From the NCBI GenBank assembly GCA_035649575.1, contig DASRJH010000062.1, forward strand, positions 1-41,414: a DNA stretch of 41,414 nucleotides, given 5' to 3'. Positions 8,654 to 16,371 of the stretch are shown one piece after another. The notes beneath the pieces are model-generated. The model had not been told where the DNA came from, ran no database searches, and saw nothing but the letters and a program-made list of their open reading frames with translations. This stretch comes from DASVAL01 sp035649575 (GTDB taxonomy: Bacteria; Planctomycetota; UBA1135; UBA2386). The stretch's first letter is position 1. Each line of letters opens with the position of its first letter. The translations under genes were made by a program, and so were the position numbers.

Positions 8654-8995
8654 AGAGTAGGGAGGACGAAGGGGTTCGTCGGGGGGCGAGGTGCACACGA
8701 TACCCGCGCGCGCGCCACGCGCATCCAGTTGGCAATATCTCCTGCGCGCGAGGCTGGGGAGTGATCCGCGGCGCAGCTTGAAGTTCCTGCACCTCTGGCG
8801 TGACGATGCGAGAGGAGCTCCTCATGCGCAGTTGTATCGCCGCGTTCCTGGTCCTGCCGCGCCGGCGAGAGCCGATGACCGTCTATCTCGACAACTACGC
8901 GCTCGGCGCAACGTTCGCCGCCGTGAGCCCCTCGCAGTGGCGATAGGGGCCAGCGGCTCCGACAGATCGGGCCGGGACCTCGGGGACTCGCTGAC
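8654..8995. other. Intergenic stretch of 342 bases between same-strand genes
   Basis: This region separates the S33 hydrolase from the large secreted protein. It should contain the promoter of the latter, but no clear -35/-10 pair is visible. It holds the 12-base perfect palindrome GAGGAGCTCCTC at 8812-8823 immediately before a 40-codon plus-strand open frame. Nothing else is supported. Confidence 0.4.
8824..8946 (+). CDS. Possible 40-residue small protein
   Basis: The ATG at 8824 opens a 40-codon frame that starts MRSCIAAFLVLPRRREPM and ends SPSQWR before TAG. GAGGAG lies 7-12 bases upstream, which would be a good ribosome binding site but is also half of a 12-base perfect palindrome that could hide it in a hairpin. 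The first 11 residues are hydrophobic but too short for a signal peptide, and the segment MTVYLDNYALGATFAAV is unusually protein-like for a random G+C-rich frame. No family is recognised. It may be the remnant of a longer gene or chance. Confidence 0.25.
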   Translation: MRSCIAAFLVLPRRREPMTVYLDNYALGATFAAVSPSQWR

Positions 8996-10477
8996 CTACT
9001 GCACCGACGGGTGCGAAACTCCGTCGTCCTTGCCCTCGAGCAGCATGAACTTCACGGGCGGCATGTCCACGTCGGCAGCGTGCACGTCCTCGCCGGCGAA
9101 GAACCGCAACAGCACCGGCAGCACCTTGGGATTGCGCATCCAATCCTCGTGCCCAGCGTGCTCGCTGATCAGGTGGGTCGACCTCGCGAACCCCCACCGC
9201 ACTTCCTCGGCCTGCCACGGCGGCGTGTTGGCATCCAGCGTGCCGGTCAAGAACAGCGTGCGCACGTCGGTGACGATCGGCGCGCGGAAGTGCTCGCCGA
9301 GCACCGGCATCTTCCAGACCGCGTCGACGTCCGGGAAGTCGAAGTTCATCGCGTTGCGGAACAGGGCCGTGCTGGCTTCGCGCGCGATCCGCGCCGCGCG
9401 TTCGGGCGACGCACCCGAGGCGGGATCCGTCGTGAACCACAGTGCGTTGAGCCCGCTGAACTGTCCGTAGCGCTTCTGCACGAACCAACGCAGCACCGAG
9501 CCGTCGCCCTTCTTGATCGTGTGCAGGAGTCGCGGGAACACCACGAGGTCGCTCGTGTCGCCGAGGTCCATGCGCAGCAGGAACAAGAGCCCGTCGGCGC
9601 CGACGGGCACGGTCACCTGGCCCGCGCCGCCGGGCCCGCGCACCGCGACCTCGATCGGCTGCTTGCCGAGCTGCTCGAGCACATGGTGCAGCAGCGCGGT
9701 CAGATCCGGCACCTGCGCGCCGATGCGCGGGTCGCGAGCGACCAGCAGCGCGAGCTTGCGGAAGTGCGTGTCCCAGTTGCTCGGCAGCTTCCACGTGTGG
9801 TCCGGCCCCTCGACGCCGACGAGCACTGCGGCGTCGACGCGCCGCCCGTGGCGGCGGATGACCGACAGCCCAAGGTGCGTGCCGTAGCTGAAGCCGAGCA
9901 GGCGCATCTTCTCCGCACCGAGTGCCTCGCGCAGCGCGTCGACGTCGTCTGCGTTCTCCTCGGTCGTGTAGGCGGTGAGGTCGATGCCCTCGGCCGTGAG
10001 CTTCCCGTGCAGTTCGCGGCTGCCCGCCGCGATCGCCTTGCCCATCGCCGCGCTGGTCGTGAACAGCGTCGCGTCGGGCGGCGTCTGCAGTGCGCGCGCG
10101 AGCGGCGGCTTGCTTCGCCCGCAACCGCGCTGATCGAACAGGATCACGTCGCCGAGCTCGCGGAAGCGCGACCAGAACGGCAGGAACGCCGGGTCGCGCA
10201 TCTCGCCGCTCGCCGAACCGCCGGGGCCGCCGTGCAGATAGAGGATCGGCGGGCCGGGATCCTTGGCCGTGCTGTCGAGCTTGAGCACCGCGAGCTCCAG
10301 CTTGCGGCCGTCGGGCTTGCGGCGGTTCTCGGGCACGGTCAGCCAGCCACGCGCGCTGGGCACGCGCGTGCCGTCGGCCGTCTCGGCCTCGTAGCGCTCG
10401 AGCTGCAGCGCAGCAGATTGTGCGAACAAGCACGGCGCGGCGAACAGCAACACCAGCATCGGTCGGGAGCAGTTCAT
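8996..10477 (-). CDS. Secreted S33-family alpha/beta hydrolase (tripeptidyl/proline iminopeptidase-like)
   Basis: The chosen ATG gives 493 residues starting MNCSRPMLVLLFAAPCLFAQ, a signal peptide; AAGG lies seven bases upstream. The fold is the alpha/beta hydrolase with a large cap. LYLHGGPGGSASG (about residue 80) is the oxyanion-hole HGGPGG motif typical of proline iminopeptidases and secreted tripeptidyl aminopeptidases, and LFDQRGCGRS follows it. GFSYGTH carries the nucleophile Ser197 in GxSxG. LTGTLDANTPP carries the acid Asp415, and SEHAGHED carries His443. The C-terminal part resembles the TAP-like region of peptidase S33. The expected reaction is removal of N-terminal amino acids or tripeptides from peptides outside the cytoplasm; substrate preference cannot be read. 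It is transcribed toward the secreted proteins and has no evident operon partner. Confidence 0.9.
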   Translation of the reverse strand: MNCSRPMLVLLFAAPCLFAQSAALQLERYEAETADGTRVPSARGWLTVPENRRKPDGRKLELAVLKLDSTAKDPGPPILYLHGGPGGSASGEMRDPAFLPFWSRFRELGDVILFDQRGCGRSKPPLARALQTPPDATLFTTSAAMGKAIAAGSRELHGKLTAEGIDLTAYTTEENADDVDALREALGAEKMRLLGFSYGTHLGLSVIRRHGRRVDAAVLVGVEGPDHTWKLPSNWDTHFRKLALLVARDPRIGAQVPDLTALLHHVLEQLGKQPIEVAVRGPGGAGQVTVPVGADGLLFLLRMDLGDTSDLVVFPRLLHTIKKGDGSVLRWFVQKRYGQFSGLNALWFTTDPASGASPERAARIAREASTALFRNAMNFDFPDVDAVWKMPVLGEHFRAPIVTDVRTLFLTGTLDANTPPWQAEEVRWGFARSTHLISEHAGHEDWMRNPKVLPVLLRFFAGEDVHAADVDMPPVKFMLLEGKDDGVSHPSVQ

Positions 10478-11095
10478 GGCTGCCTTCGGTTGCGAGAAGG
10501 AGGCGAACAGAACAGCAGCGAAGCGAGCTCTTGCTCGAGCGCGGTTGCGGCGCCTCGCCTGAGACGGAAATGTCAGGAACGGCTGCGAGGGCCGCAAGGC
10601 CGGTCTCCTCGGATTGCAGCCGGGCCTTGGAGCGACATGGCTCGGCTCCGCGGCGCAGGGCGATATTCCGGGCCGGATCGACATCCTCACTCAGCATCGC
10701 AAGCGCGGTCACGGAGCGTCAGGTGCGGGTGCTGGCGGCGGCAGAGGGTCATTTGGCGCGAACGGCTGCGCCTCGCGCGCGGATCCCCACACTCGAATCG
10801 AGGTCATGCATGGCACGGGGAATTCCATGGGACCCCCATCTACTCATCGCCGGAACATTCGAGAGGGCGCCTGGCGCCAGAGTCCGACTTCAAGTCGCTG
10901 CTGTCGACATCTCTGGAAGCCCGCCGATCGGGCTGGAGCGAGTTCCGAGGATTCCTCGAAGCGTCAACCTGAGCAACGAAGCGCGATCTTCGGGCAGCCG
11001 ACGTGTTCTCGACGATCAGGAACCGGACGCGACGGCGAAAGCCCGGCCCTCGCACGAACTGGGCCGCAGCACCCCGGACGGGTAGAAGCTACGCC
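10478..11095. other. 618-base intergenic region with a gene remnant
   Basis: This stretch separates the divergent S33 hydrolase and Gfo/Idh/MocA genes and should hold both promoters. It contains the remnant listed at 10709-10810. The rest has open frames on both strands but none with a start, ribosome binding site and protein-like composition. Confidence 0.5.
10709..10810 (-). pseudogene. Decayed 3' end of a paralogue of the concanavalin-like lipoprotein gene
   Basis: On the minus strand this segment reads CMTSIRVWGSAREAQPFAPN, then DPLPPPAPAPDAP and a TGA stop. The intact lipoprotein at 5464-6267 reads CMTSIRVWAPARRSVREAQPF at the corresponding place. The DNA also matches across about 85 bases: 10733-10810 versus 5531-5617 share CTGGCGGCGGC, GAACGGCTGCGC and GAATCGA-GTCATGCA, with one gap of about ten bases. 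Upstream of Cys the similarity stops and the frame meets a TGA within about 15 codons, so no intact gene remains. It is best read as the tail of a lost tandem or dispersed copy; a short gene-conversion or recombination scar is the alternative. Confidence 0.65.
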
Positions 11096-12172
11096 ATGAC
11101 CCGACTCCGCGTTCTCGTCGCCGGCTGCGGCAACATGGGCACGTCCCACGCCCGCGCCTACCACCGCCTGCGCGACGACTTCGAGATCGTCGGACTCGTG
11201 AGCCGCGGCCCCGAATCCCGCGAGCGCCTCGCGAAGGAGCTCGGCGGTCTGCGGACCTTCGCGGACTTCGAAGCTGCCTACAAAGCCACGCGCCCCGACG
11301 TCGTCTCGATCAACACCTATCCCGACACGCACGCCGCGATCGCCCGCACGGCCCTGGCCGGCGGCTCGCACCTGTTCGTCGAGAAGCCGCTCGCCGAGTC
11401 CGTCGCCGAAGCGCGCGAGATCGCTGCGCTCGCGCAGAAGCACCGCCGCAAGATCGTCGTCGGCTACATCCTGCGCGTGCACCCCGCGTGGCAGAAGTTC
11501 ATCGAGATCGCGCGCACGCTCGGCAAGCCGCTCGTCATGCGCATGAACCTCAACCAACAGAGCCGCGGCAAGGACTGGCTCACGCACAAGGCGCTGATGG
11601 ACTCGATGTCGCCGATCGTCGACTGCGGCGTGCACTACGTCGACGTCATGTGCCAGATGACGCAGAGCCGGCCGGTCCGCGTGAGCGCGATCAGAGCACG
11701 GCTCTCCGACGAGTTGGACCCCGGCATGTACAACTACGGGCAGCTCCAGGTCGCGTTCGCGGACGGCTCGGTCGGCTGGTACGAAGCGGGCTGGGGACCG
11801 ATGATGAGCGAGGTCGCCCACTTCGTGAAGGACGTCGTCGGGCCGAAGGGCTGCGTCTCGATCGTCGACCGGGCAGGCGAACGCGCGGCGGGCAGCGCCG
11901 ATGTCGACTCCCACACGAAGACCAACACGCTGCGCCTGCACCGATCGGAACGAGACGCGAGCGATCAGTTCGTGCACGCCGACCAGTGGATCGACACGAC
12001 CGACGAGCCCGATCACGATGGTTTGTGTCTGCGCGAACAGGAGTTCCTGCTGCGCGCGATCCGCAGCGACGGTGATCTCACCGAGCACCTGAACTCGGCG
12101 ATCGCGAGCCTCGAGGTCGTACTGGCCGCGGATCGGGCGGCGCGCGAGGGCCGCACGATCGCACTGGAATGA
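11096..12172 (+). CDS. Gfo/Idh/MocA family NAD(P)-dependent oxidoreductase
   Basis: The 358-residue product has the family layout. It opens with an N-terminal Rossmann fold beginning MTRLRVLVAGCGNMGTSHARA (GxGxxG at about residues 10-15). DVVSINTYPDTHAAIA follows, then FVEKPLAESVAEA (the EKP motif that contacts the nicotinamide and substrate), and CGVHYVDVM with the probable catalytic His near residue 181. The C-terminal half is the beta-sheet substrate domain, with YNYGQLQVAFADGSVGWYEAGWG. The ATG was chosen over longer open extensions because the Rossmann strand starts right after it; the upstream bases GGTAGAAG are a weak ribosome binding site. The substrate is probably a sugar, inositol or amino sugar but cannot be specified. 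No signal peptide is present, so it is cytosolic. It is divergent from the S33 hydrolase and has no close partner. Confidence 0.9.
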   Translation: MTRLRVLVAGCGNMGTSHARAYHRLRDDFEIVGLVSRGPESRERLAKELGGLRTFADFEAAYKATRPDVVSINTYPDTHAAIARTALAGGSHLFVEKPLAESVAEAREIAALAQKHRRKIVVGYILRVHPAWQKFIEIARTLGKPLVMRMNLNQQSRGKDWLTHKALMDSMSPIVDCGVHYVDVMCQMTQSRPVRVSAIRARLSDELDPGMYNYGQLQVAFADGSVGWYEAGWGPMMSEVAHFVKDVVGPKGCVSIVDRAGERAAGSADVDSHTKTNTLRLHRSERDASDQFVHADQWIDTTDEPDHDGLCLREQEFLLRAIRSDGDLTEHLNSAIASLEVVLAADRAAREGRTIALE

Positions 12173-12424
12173 CCTCGGGACTTTGGCGCGATTCCCCAGC
12201 TCCGATCGTGTTTACCCAAGACATCTCGCTCGCCGCGCGCGCCGGGAGCCTTTTCCGGGCTCGATGCGTCGGAGTTGTAACAAAACTTGAAATCAGCCGC
12301 CTGAATAGACTTCGGAGGGCCGTCCGGCGTCGACTTGGGCACAATTCGACGCCAGCGTTGCTGGAGTCAGTCATCGCGATCCCGCGAGGCCCGTGCCTCG
12401 CCGCAGCCATCCTGGGAGTTCTGA

Positions 12425-14017
12425 ATGTCCGTCATCCCGTACTTTCGTGTTGTTCTCGTCTCGTTGGTGTTCGGTGCGGCGCTCAGCGCCCAAGTGAAGA
12501 CGGACCTCGACAAGCTCGTCAAGGTCAAGGAGTGGGGCTACCAGATCCAGCCGATCAAAGGTTGGAAGACCATGCCGGCCGACCAGAACGACCGCTTCAA
12601 CGTCGGCCGCTGGACGCTGCCGACCGACCAGTTCGAGAAGAAGGGCGACTGGGACAACATGCATGCTGCCCAGTATTGCGAGCTGGCGATCGTTCGCATC
12701 CAGCCCAAGAACGAAACGCCGGCCGGGTCACCCGGTACCGAGGAGAAGCCAGACAAGAAGGAACGCCCGATCGGCCTGCCGGCGGCGCTCGAGAAGAGGC
12801 TGAATCCCAAGACGTTGGATGACTGGATCGAAGCCAACTTCGAGGGGGCTAGCAAGCGCATGAAGCGCGAGCCGCTCAAGGGATCGAAGATGCCCGGCGA
12901 CCTGATCGAGTTCGGCTCCGGCTCGCAGCACATCACGATCGGCCAGTTCCGCAGCTTCGGCGTCGAATGGGCCGTGGTCTACACGTGTTTCGAGGAGAGC
13001 TACCGCAAGAACTGGCGCGATGCCTACATCAAGAGTATCGGCACCTTCCAGGTCACCGACAACGTCGATCCCGCCGTCGCCGCGGCCAACAGGAAGGATC
13101 CGTCGAAGCTCGAAGGCGACGAGAAGCGCGAGGCGCTCAAGGCGAGCGTCGCCGGCAAGCCCGGCTGGTTCACGGTCGACACCAAGTACTACGTCTTCAT
13201 CAGCAACGCCGACCGCGCCTTCGTGACCACCCTCGGGAACAACCTGGAGCTCGTGCGCGAGAAGGTCTACGTGCCGAACTTCAAGCCGCGCAACGAGAAG
13301 ATCCCGCTCAACCCCGTGCGCGTGTTCGCGACGCAGTCGGAATACCACCAGTTCGGCGGCTACCCCGGCACGGCCGGCTACTTCGATCACCGGAAGGGCG
13401 AGCTCGTGCTGTTCCAGAAGTTCGATGACCAGTCGGCCGCCAAGTCCAAGGAAGACTGCAAGTCGGTGATGTTCCACGAGGGCTTCCATCAGTACATCTA
13501 CTATGCGATCGGCGACGTGTCGCCGCACTCGTGGTTCAACGAGGGCCACGGCGACTACTTCGCGGGGTTGTCGGTCGGGGGCGGGCAGATCGGCAAGACG
13601 CAGTGCTTCGAGTGGCGCGTCAACTTCCTGAAGAAGCACATGCGCGACGGCAACGACCTCGTGCCGCTGCGCAGTCTGCTGCGCTACGAACAGCAAGAGT
13701 ACTACAGCAACGGTCTGCTCAAGTACTCGGAGGGCTGGGCGCTGATCTACTACCTGCGCGAGGTCTGCAAGGACAAAGCAGCGAAGCAGGCGCTCGACAC
13801 CTACTTCAACTACGTCGCCGACAACGTGACGGCCTTCCGCTCCAAGCAAAAGGAAGGAGAAGCCCCCGTGATCCCGGGCACCAGCTACCGCTTCGTCAGC
13901 TACGAGGACAATGCGAAGGTCCAGGAGATCCTGTCGCAGGCGGTGGACAAGGCGTTCGCATCCGTCGACCTCGAGGCGCTCGACAAGGCGCTGCGCAGCT
14001 GGATCGAAGGGCTCTGA
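12425..14017 (+). CDS. Secreted HExxH zinc metallopeptidase-like protein (DUF1570-like)
   Basis: The 530-residue product starts MSVIPYFRVVLVSLVFGAAL and is likely cleaved after the following SAQ. The catalytic signature is VMFHEGFHQYIYYA: His351, Glu352 and His355 as HExxH. SWFNEGHGDYFAG follows 18 residues later and offers Glu373 as third zinc ligand, a gluzincin-like spacing seen in DUF1570/planctomycete peptidase-like proteins. Before it, residues 165-330 include a beta-rich region with VDTKYYVFISN and RVFATQSEYHQFGG, typical of those proteins. After it come YSEGWALIYYLRE and a helical tail. Residues 25-160 form an N-terminal domain with KVKEWGYQIQPIKGWKTMP that I do not recognise. Proteolysis outside the cytoplasm is inferred; the target is unknown. 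It is Lys/Glu-richer than neighbouring exported proteins. A 252-base gap, less G+C-rich around 12270-12310, precedes it. Confidence 0.85.
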   Translation: MSVIPYFRVVLVSLVFGAALSAQVKTDLDKLVKVKEWGYQIQPIKGWKTMPADQNDRFNVGRWTLPTDQFEKKGDWDNMHAAQYCELAIVRIQPKNETPAGSPGTEEKPDKKERPIGLPAALEKRLNPKTLDDWIEANFEGASKRMKREPLKGSKMPGDLIEFGSGSQHITIGQFRSFGVEWAVVYTCFEESYRKNWRDAYIKSIGTFQVTDNVDPAVAAANRKDPSKLEGDEKREALKASVAGKPGWFTVDTKYYVFISNADRAFVTTLGNNLELVREKVYVPNFKPRNEKIPLNPVRVFATQSEYHQFGGYPGTAGYFDHRKGELVLFQKFDDQSAAKSKEDCKSVMFHEGFHQYIYYAIGDVSPHSWFNEGHGDYFAGLSVGGGQIGKTQCFEWRVNFLKKHMRDGNDLVPLRSLLRYEQQEYYSNGLLKYSEGWALIYYLREVCKDKAAKQALDTYFNYVADNVTAFRSKQKEGEAPVIPGTSYRFVSYEDNAKVQEILSQAVDKAFASVDLEALDKALRSWIEGL

Positions 14018-14021
14018 TCGA

Positions 14022-14038
14022 GCTCGCCTGCGGCGAGC
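14022..14038 (+). terminator. Perfect hairpin just after the metallopeptidase stop
   Basis: GCTCGCC, loop TGC, then GGCGAGC form a perfect 7-bp stem five bases after the TGA at 14015-14017. No T-tract follows, as is common in G+C-rich genomes. The hairpin runs straight into the first CGATCAGAGAGTTG of the tandem array and resembles the end of its units, so it may be a diverged unit zero of the repeat as well as a terminator. Confidence 0.5.
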
Positions 14039-14039
14039 G

Positions 14040-14309
14040 CGATCAGAGAGTTGCTAGGAGCGCCGCTACGCGGGGAAATAACAACGGCGTAACACGCAGC
14101 CGGCCCCGCTGCGGCGCGTACGATCAGAGAGTTGCTAGGAGCGCCGCTACGCGGGGAAATAACAACGGCGAAACACGCAGCCGGCCCCGCTGCGGCGCGA
14201 ACGATCAGAGAGTTGAGCCAGCCCGCTACGGCGCGTACGATCAGAGAGTTGAGCCGGCCCGCTGCGGCGCGCACGATCAGAGAGTTGAGCCGGCCCGCTG
14301 CGGCGCGTA
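14040..14309. repeat. Composite tandem repeat: two 81-bp units followed by three 36-bp units
   Basis: Five copies of CGATCAGAGAGTTG start at 14040, 14121, 14202, 14238 and 14274. Units 1 and 2 are 81 bp and differ at about two positions. Units 3 to 5 are 36 bp and equal the 81-bp unit with 44 internal bases (and one C) missing. The 14-mer is followed in short units by AGCCGGCCCGCTGCGGCGCGTA. In the long units the extra 44 bases carry CGCCGCTACGCGGGG (14061-14075), nearly complementary to CCCCGCTGCGGCG (14104-14116), so each long unit can fold into a large imperfect hairpin. The array fills the gap between two convergent genes. There are no unique spacers, so it is not a CRISPR array. Confidence 0.9.
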
Positions 14310-14342
14310 CGAAGCCTGCTCGCCCTTGCGAGGGCCTGTCTG

Positions 14343-15893
14343 TTACAACGGGATGTTGCCGTGCTTCCTCGGCGGGTTGCTGTCGCGCTTGCTGCGCAGC
14401 AGTTCCAGCGACTGGATCAGCACGGGACGCGTGCGCCTCGGCTCGATGATGTCGTCGATGTAGCCGTAGGCTGCCGCCTGGTAGGGGTTGGCGAACTTCG
14501 CGCGGTAGTCCGCGGCGAGCCGCAGTTCCTCGGCCTTCTGGTCCTTCGCGGCCGAGATCTCGCGCCGGAACACGATCTTGGCCGCACCCTCGGCCCCCAT
14601 CACGGCGATCTCCGCGCCGGGCCAGGCGAGGTTGACGTCGGCGCGGATGTGCTTGCTGTTCATCACGTCGTAGGCGCCGCCATAGGCCTTGCGTGTGATC
14701 ACGGTCATCTTCGGCACGGTCGCTTCGCAGAACGCGTAGAGCAGTTTGGCGCCGTGCGCGATGATCCCGCCCCACTCCTGGTCCTTGCCCGGCAGGAAGC
14801 CTGGCACGTCCTCGAACGTGACCAACGGGATGTTGAACGCATCGCAGAAGCGGATGAACCGCGCGCCCTTGATGCTCGCCTTGATGTCGAGCACGCCGGC
14901 CAGGTGGTTCGGCTGGTTGCCGACGATGCCGACGACGCGGCCGCCGAGACGCGCGAAGCCGACGATGATGTTCCGCGCGAACCGCGCGTGCACTTCGAAG
15001 AACCTGCCGTGGTCGACCACCCGCTTGACCACCTGCCGCATGTCGTAGGGCTCCACGCTCGTGGATGGCACGATCGTGTCGAGCGCTTCGTCCATGCGGT
15101 TGTGGTCGTCGTCGGTCGCCTGGAAGGGCGGATCCTCGGCGTTGTTCAACGGCAGGTAGGACATCAGCTCGCGGAGCTGCACGAGGCAGGTCGCATCGTC
15201 GGGCGCCGTGAAGTGGGCCACACCCGAGATCTCGGAGTGGACCCGCGCGCCGCCGAGCTCTTCGCTCGTCGTGTCCTCGTGCGTCACCGTCTTCACGACG
15301 TCGGGCCCCGTGATGTGCATGAAGCTCGTGCCCTCGACCATCAGCACGAAGTCCGTGATCGCCGGCGAATAGACCGCGCCGCCGGCGCACGGGCCCATGA
15401 TGGCGCTGATCTGCGGCACGACGCCGCTCGAGAGCGTGTTGCGCAGGAAGATATCCGCGTAGCCACCCAGCGAGACCACACCCTCCTGGATGCGCGCCCC
15501 ACCCGAATCGCAGAGCCCGATCATCGGCACGCCCATCTTGACGGACATGTCCATGACCTTGCAGATCTTGGCCGCGTGCGTCTCCGACAGGCTGCCGCCG
15601 AAGACCGTGAAGTCCTGCGCAAAGAGGAAGACCGGGCGCTTGTCGATGCGCCCACTGCCCGTCACGACGCCGTCGCCGAGGATCTGGTTGCCCGGCGCAT
15701 CCATGCCGAAGTCGCGGCAGCGATGGGTCACGAAGCGATCGATCTCGACGAACGTGCCGGGATCGACCAGCAGATCGATCCGCTCGCGCGCCGTCAGCTT
15801 GCCCTTCTGGTGCTGCGCCTCGATGCGCCCCTGGCCGCCGCCGAGCAGCGACCGTTCGCGCATCTCTTCGAGTTTCGAGAGCGGATCACTCAT
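14343..15893 (-). CDS. pccB: Acyl-CoA (propionyl-CoA) carboxylase, carboxyltransferase beta chain
   Basis: The 516-residue product starts MSDPLSKLEEMRERSLLGGG. It has the two crotonase-like halves of biotin-dependent carboxyltransferases. In the N-terminal half are KGKLTARERIDLLVDPGTF, FLFAQDFTVFGGSLSE, LCDSGGARIQEGV, IMGPCAGGAVYSPAITDF and HITGPDVVKTVTHED. In the C-terminal half are GNQPNHLAGVLD, ARFIRFCDAFNIPLVTFEDV, PGFLPGKDQEWGGIIAHGAK, YGGAYDVMNSKH and the tail GYIDDIIEPRRTR. It transfers carboxyl from biotin to an acyl-CoA, most likely propionyl-CoA giving methylmalonyl-CoA. Length and motifs fit PccB/MmdA-type subunits of 510-540 residues. The upstream gene mce overlaps its start by 8 bases, indicating coupled translation and supporting the propionyl-CoA assignment. 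A biotin carboxylase alpha chain lies at the left edge. Confidence 0.93.
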   Translation of the reverse strand: MSDPLSKLEEMRERSLLGGGQGRIEAQHQKGKLTARERIDLLVDPGTFVEIDRFVTHRCRDFGMDAPGNQILGDGVVTGSGRIDKRPVFLFAQDFTVFGGSLSETHAAKICKVMDMSVKMGVPMIGLCDSGGARIQEGVVSLGGYADIFLRNTLSSGVVPQISAIMGPCAGGAVYSPAITDFVLMVEGTSFMHITGPDVVKTVTHEDTTSEELGGARVHSEISGVAHFTAPDDATCLVQLRELMSYLPLNNAEDPPFQATDDDHNRMDEALDTIVPSTSVEPYDMRQVVKRVVDHGRFFEVHARFARNIIVGFARLGGRVVGIVGNQPNHLAGVLDIKASIKGARFIRFCDAFNIPLVTFEDVPGFLPGKDQEWGGIIAHGAKLLYAFCEATVPKMTVITRKAYGGAYDVMNSKHIRADVNLAWPGAEIAVMGAEGAAKIVFRREISAAKDQKAEELRLAADYRAKFANPYQAAAYGYIDDIIEPRRTRPVLIQSLELLRSKRDSNPPRKHGNIPL

Positions 15894-16308
15894 GGGCTGG
15901 ATCCTCGACGAACTCGGCCAACACGCCGCCCAGGTGCTTCGGGTGCACGAACGCGACGCGGCAGTCATGCGCACCAGGCGCAGGCACCTTGTTCAACATC
16001 GGCGCGCCGCTCCTCGTCATCGCATCGATCTGCTGCTGGCAGTCGCGCACGCCGAACGCGAGGTGGTGCACGCCGGGCCCCCGGCTCTGCAGGAACTTGC
16101 CGACCGGCGAGTCGGGCGCCTGTGGCTCGAGCAGCTCGATGCGCGTCGAGCCTGCCATCAGGATCGCGACGCGCACTCCTTGCGTCGGCACGTCTTCGAT
16201 GCCGAGCAGCCGGAGACCGAGGCCGGTCCAGCGCGGCAGGGCCTCGTCCAGGGAACGGACGGCGATGCCGATGTGGTGTAGACCCTCGAGACGAGGTGCG
16301 GATTGCAT
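15886..16308 (-). CDS. mce: Methylmalonyl-CoA epimerase (VOC family)
   Basis: The 140-residue product is a vicinal-oxygen-chelate metalloenzyme that interconverts the (S) and (R) forms of methylmalonyl-CoA. Visible motifs are LEGLHHIGIAVRSLDEAL, VRVAILMAGSTRIELLEPQA, PDSPVGKFLQSRGPGVHHLA, APGAHDCRVAFVHPKHLGGV and LAEFVED. The metal ligands fit the His of HHIGIAV, the His of GVHHLAF and the Glu of LAEFVE. The ATG at 16306-16308 was chosen; an ATG four codons upstream (16320) is also possible, and neither has a clear ribosome binding site. Its last 8 bases overlap the start of pccB. The gene is divergent from mutM with 63 bases between starts. The mutase needed to reach succinyl-CoA is not in this window. 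Confidence 0.9.
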   Translation of the reverse strand: MQSAPRLEGLHHIGIAVRSLDEALPRWTGLGLRLLGIEDVPTQGVRVAILMAGSTRIELLEPQAPDSPVGKFLQSRGPGVHHLAFGVRDCQQQIDAMTRSGAPMLNKVPAPGAHDCRVAFVHPKHLGGVLAEFVEDPAHE

Positions 16309-16371
16309 TCGGCGCGGCATGCTAGCGGAGCCAGCATACTGCTGCAGCACCTTCCGCCTTCTCCCCACGCC

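Noticed and set aside
12265..12310. Less G+C-rich stretch with TTGTAAC and TTGAAA as a sigma-70-type promoter for the metallopeptidase
   Set aside because: No -10 box at the right spacing could be found, so it was not listed as a promoter.
14040..14309. Possible CRISPR array
   Set aside because: The repeated units are contiguous tandem copies with no unique spacers, unit lengths change from 81 to 36, and no cas genes are present.
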